NCBI GenBank assembly: GCA_017510875.1
Contig: JAFWLX010000167.1
Span: 1 to 6,088, forward strand
Length of the DNA: 6,088 nucleotides
DNA from: Atopobiaceae bacterium
GTDB lineage: Bacteria; Actinomycetota; Coriobacteriia; Coriobacteriales; Atopobiaceae
Reading direction: 5' to 3'
Both the position numbers and the translations under genes were made by a program. Shown one piece after another: positions 6,065-6,088 of this stretch (position 1 is the stretch's first letter; each line of letters opens with the position of its first letter). The notes below the pieces were generated by a model. That model was not told where the DNA came from, searched no databases, and saw nothing but the letters and a program-made list of their open reading frames with translations.

Positions 6065-6088
6065 AGCTCTCCATCTCCAAACGAACGC

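Overview
The window is a GC-rich stretch with six consecutive protein genes, all on the minus strand; no coding sequence is supported on the plus strand. Read in transcription order (right to left) they are: a prepilin-peptidase-like membrane protein (6064-5135), a secreted coiled-coil/CHAP-type cell-wall hydrolase (4966-3797), an isochorismatase-family cysteine hydrolase (3745-3179), a membrane protein with two zinc ribbons and a DUF6273-like domain (3133-1871), the epoxyqueuosine reductase queH (1858-1259) and the tRNA ribosyltransferase-isomerase queA (1208-48). Gene content and protein style (Gram-positive PcsB/CwlO-like hydrolase, zinc-ribbon/DUF6273 protein, QueH rather than QueG, high GC) suggest an actinobacterium of the class Coriobacteriia, such as an Olsenella/Atopobium relative. 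This is an inference from gene style, not a database match.

Layout: the only sizeable intergenic region (4967-5134, 168 bases) separates the prepilin-peptidase-like gene from the other five. It holds a 39-base palindromic repeat directly after the peptidase stop codon and a perfect 14-base palindrome nearer the next gene. A near-identical copy of the 39-base repeat, in opposite orientation and cut by the window edge, lies just after the queA stop codon. The five-gene block from the wall hydrolase to queA is therefore bracketed by inverted copies of one element. Gaps inside the block are 51, 45, 12 and 50 bases, so co-transcription is plausible.

How the genes work together: queH and queA encode the last two steps of queuosine formation on tRNA (QueA makes epoxyqueuosine, QueH reduces it to queuosine) and are a real functional pair. 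The wall hydrolase and the prepilin-peptidase-like protein act at the cell envelope, and the zinc-ribbon/DUF6273 protein is also predicted to sit in the membrane. The cysteine hydrolase has no obvious link to its neighbours.

The most notable observation is that the prepilin-peptidase-like protein lacks the second catalytic aspartate (GxGT instead of GxGD) and has a shortened first aspartate motif, so it may be a pseudo-enzyme or a divergent subfamily. I found no RNA genes, CRISPR arrays or transposase genes. I saw no convincing new multi-gene system.
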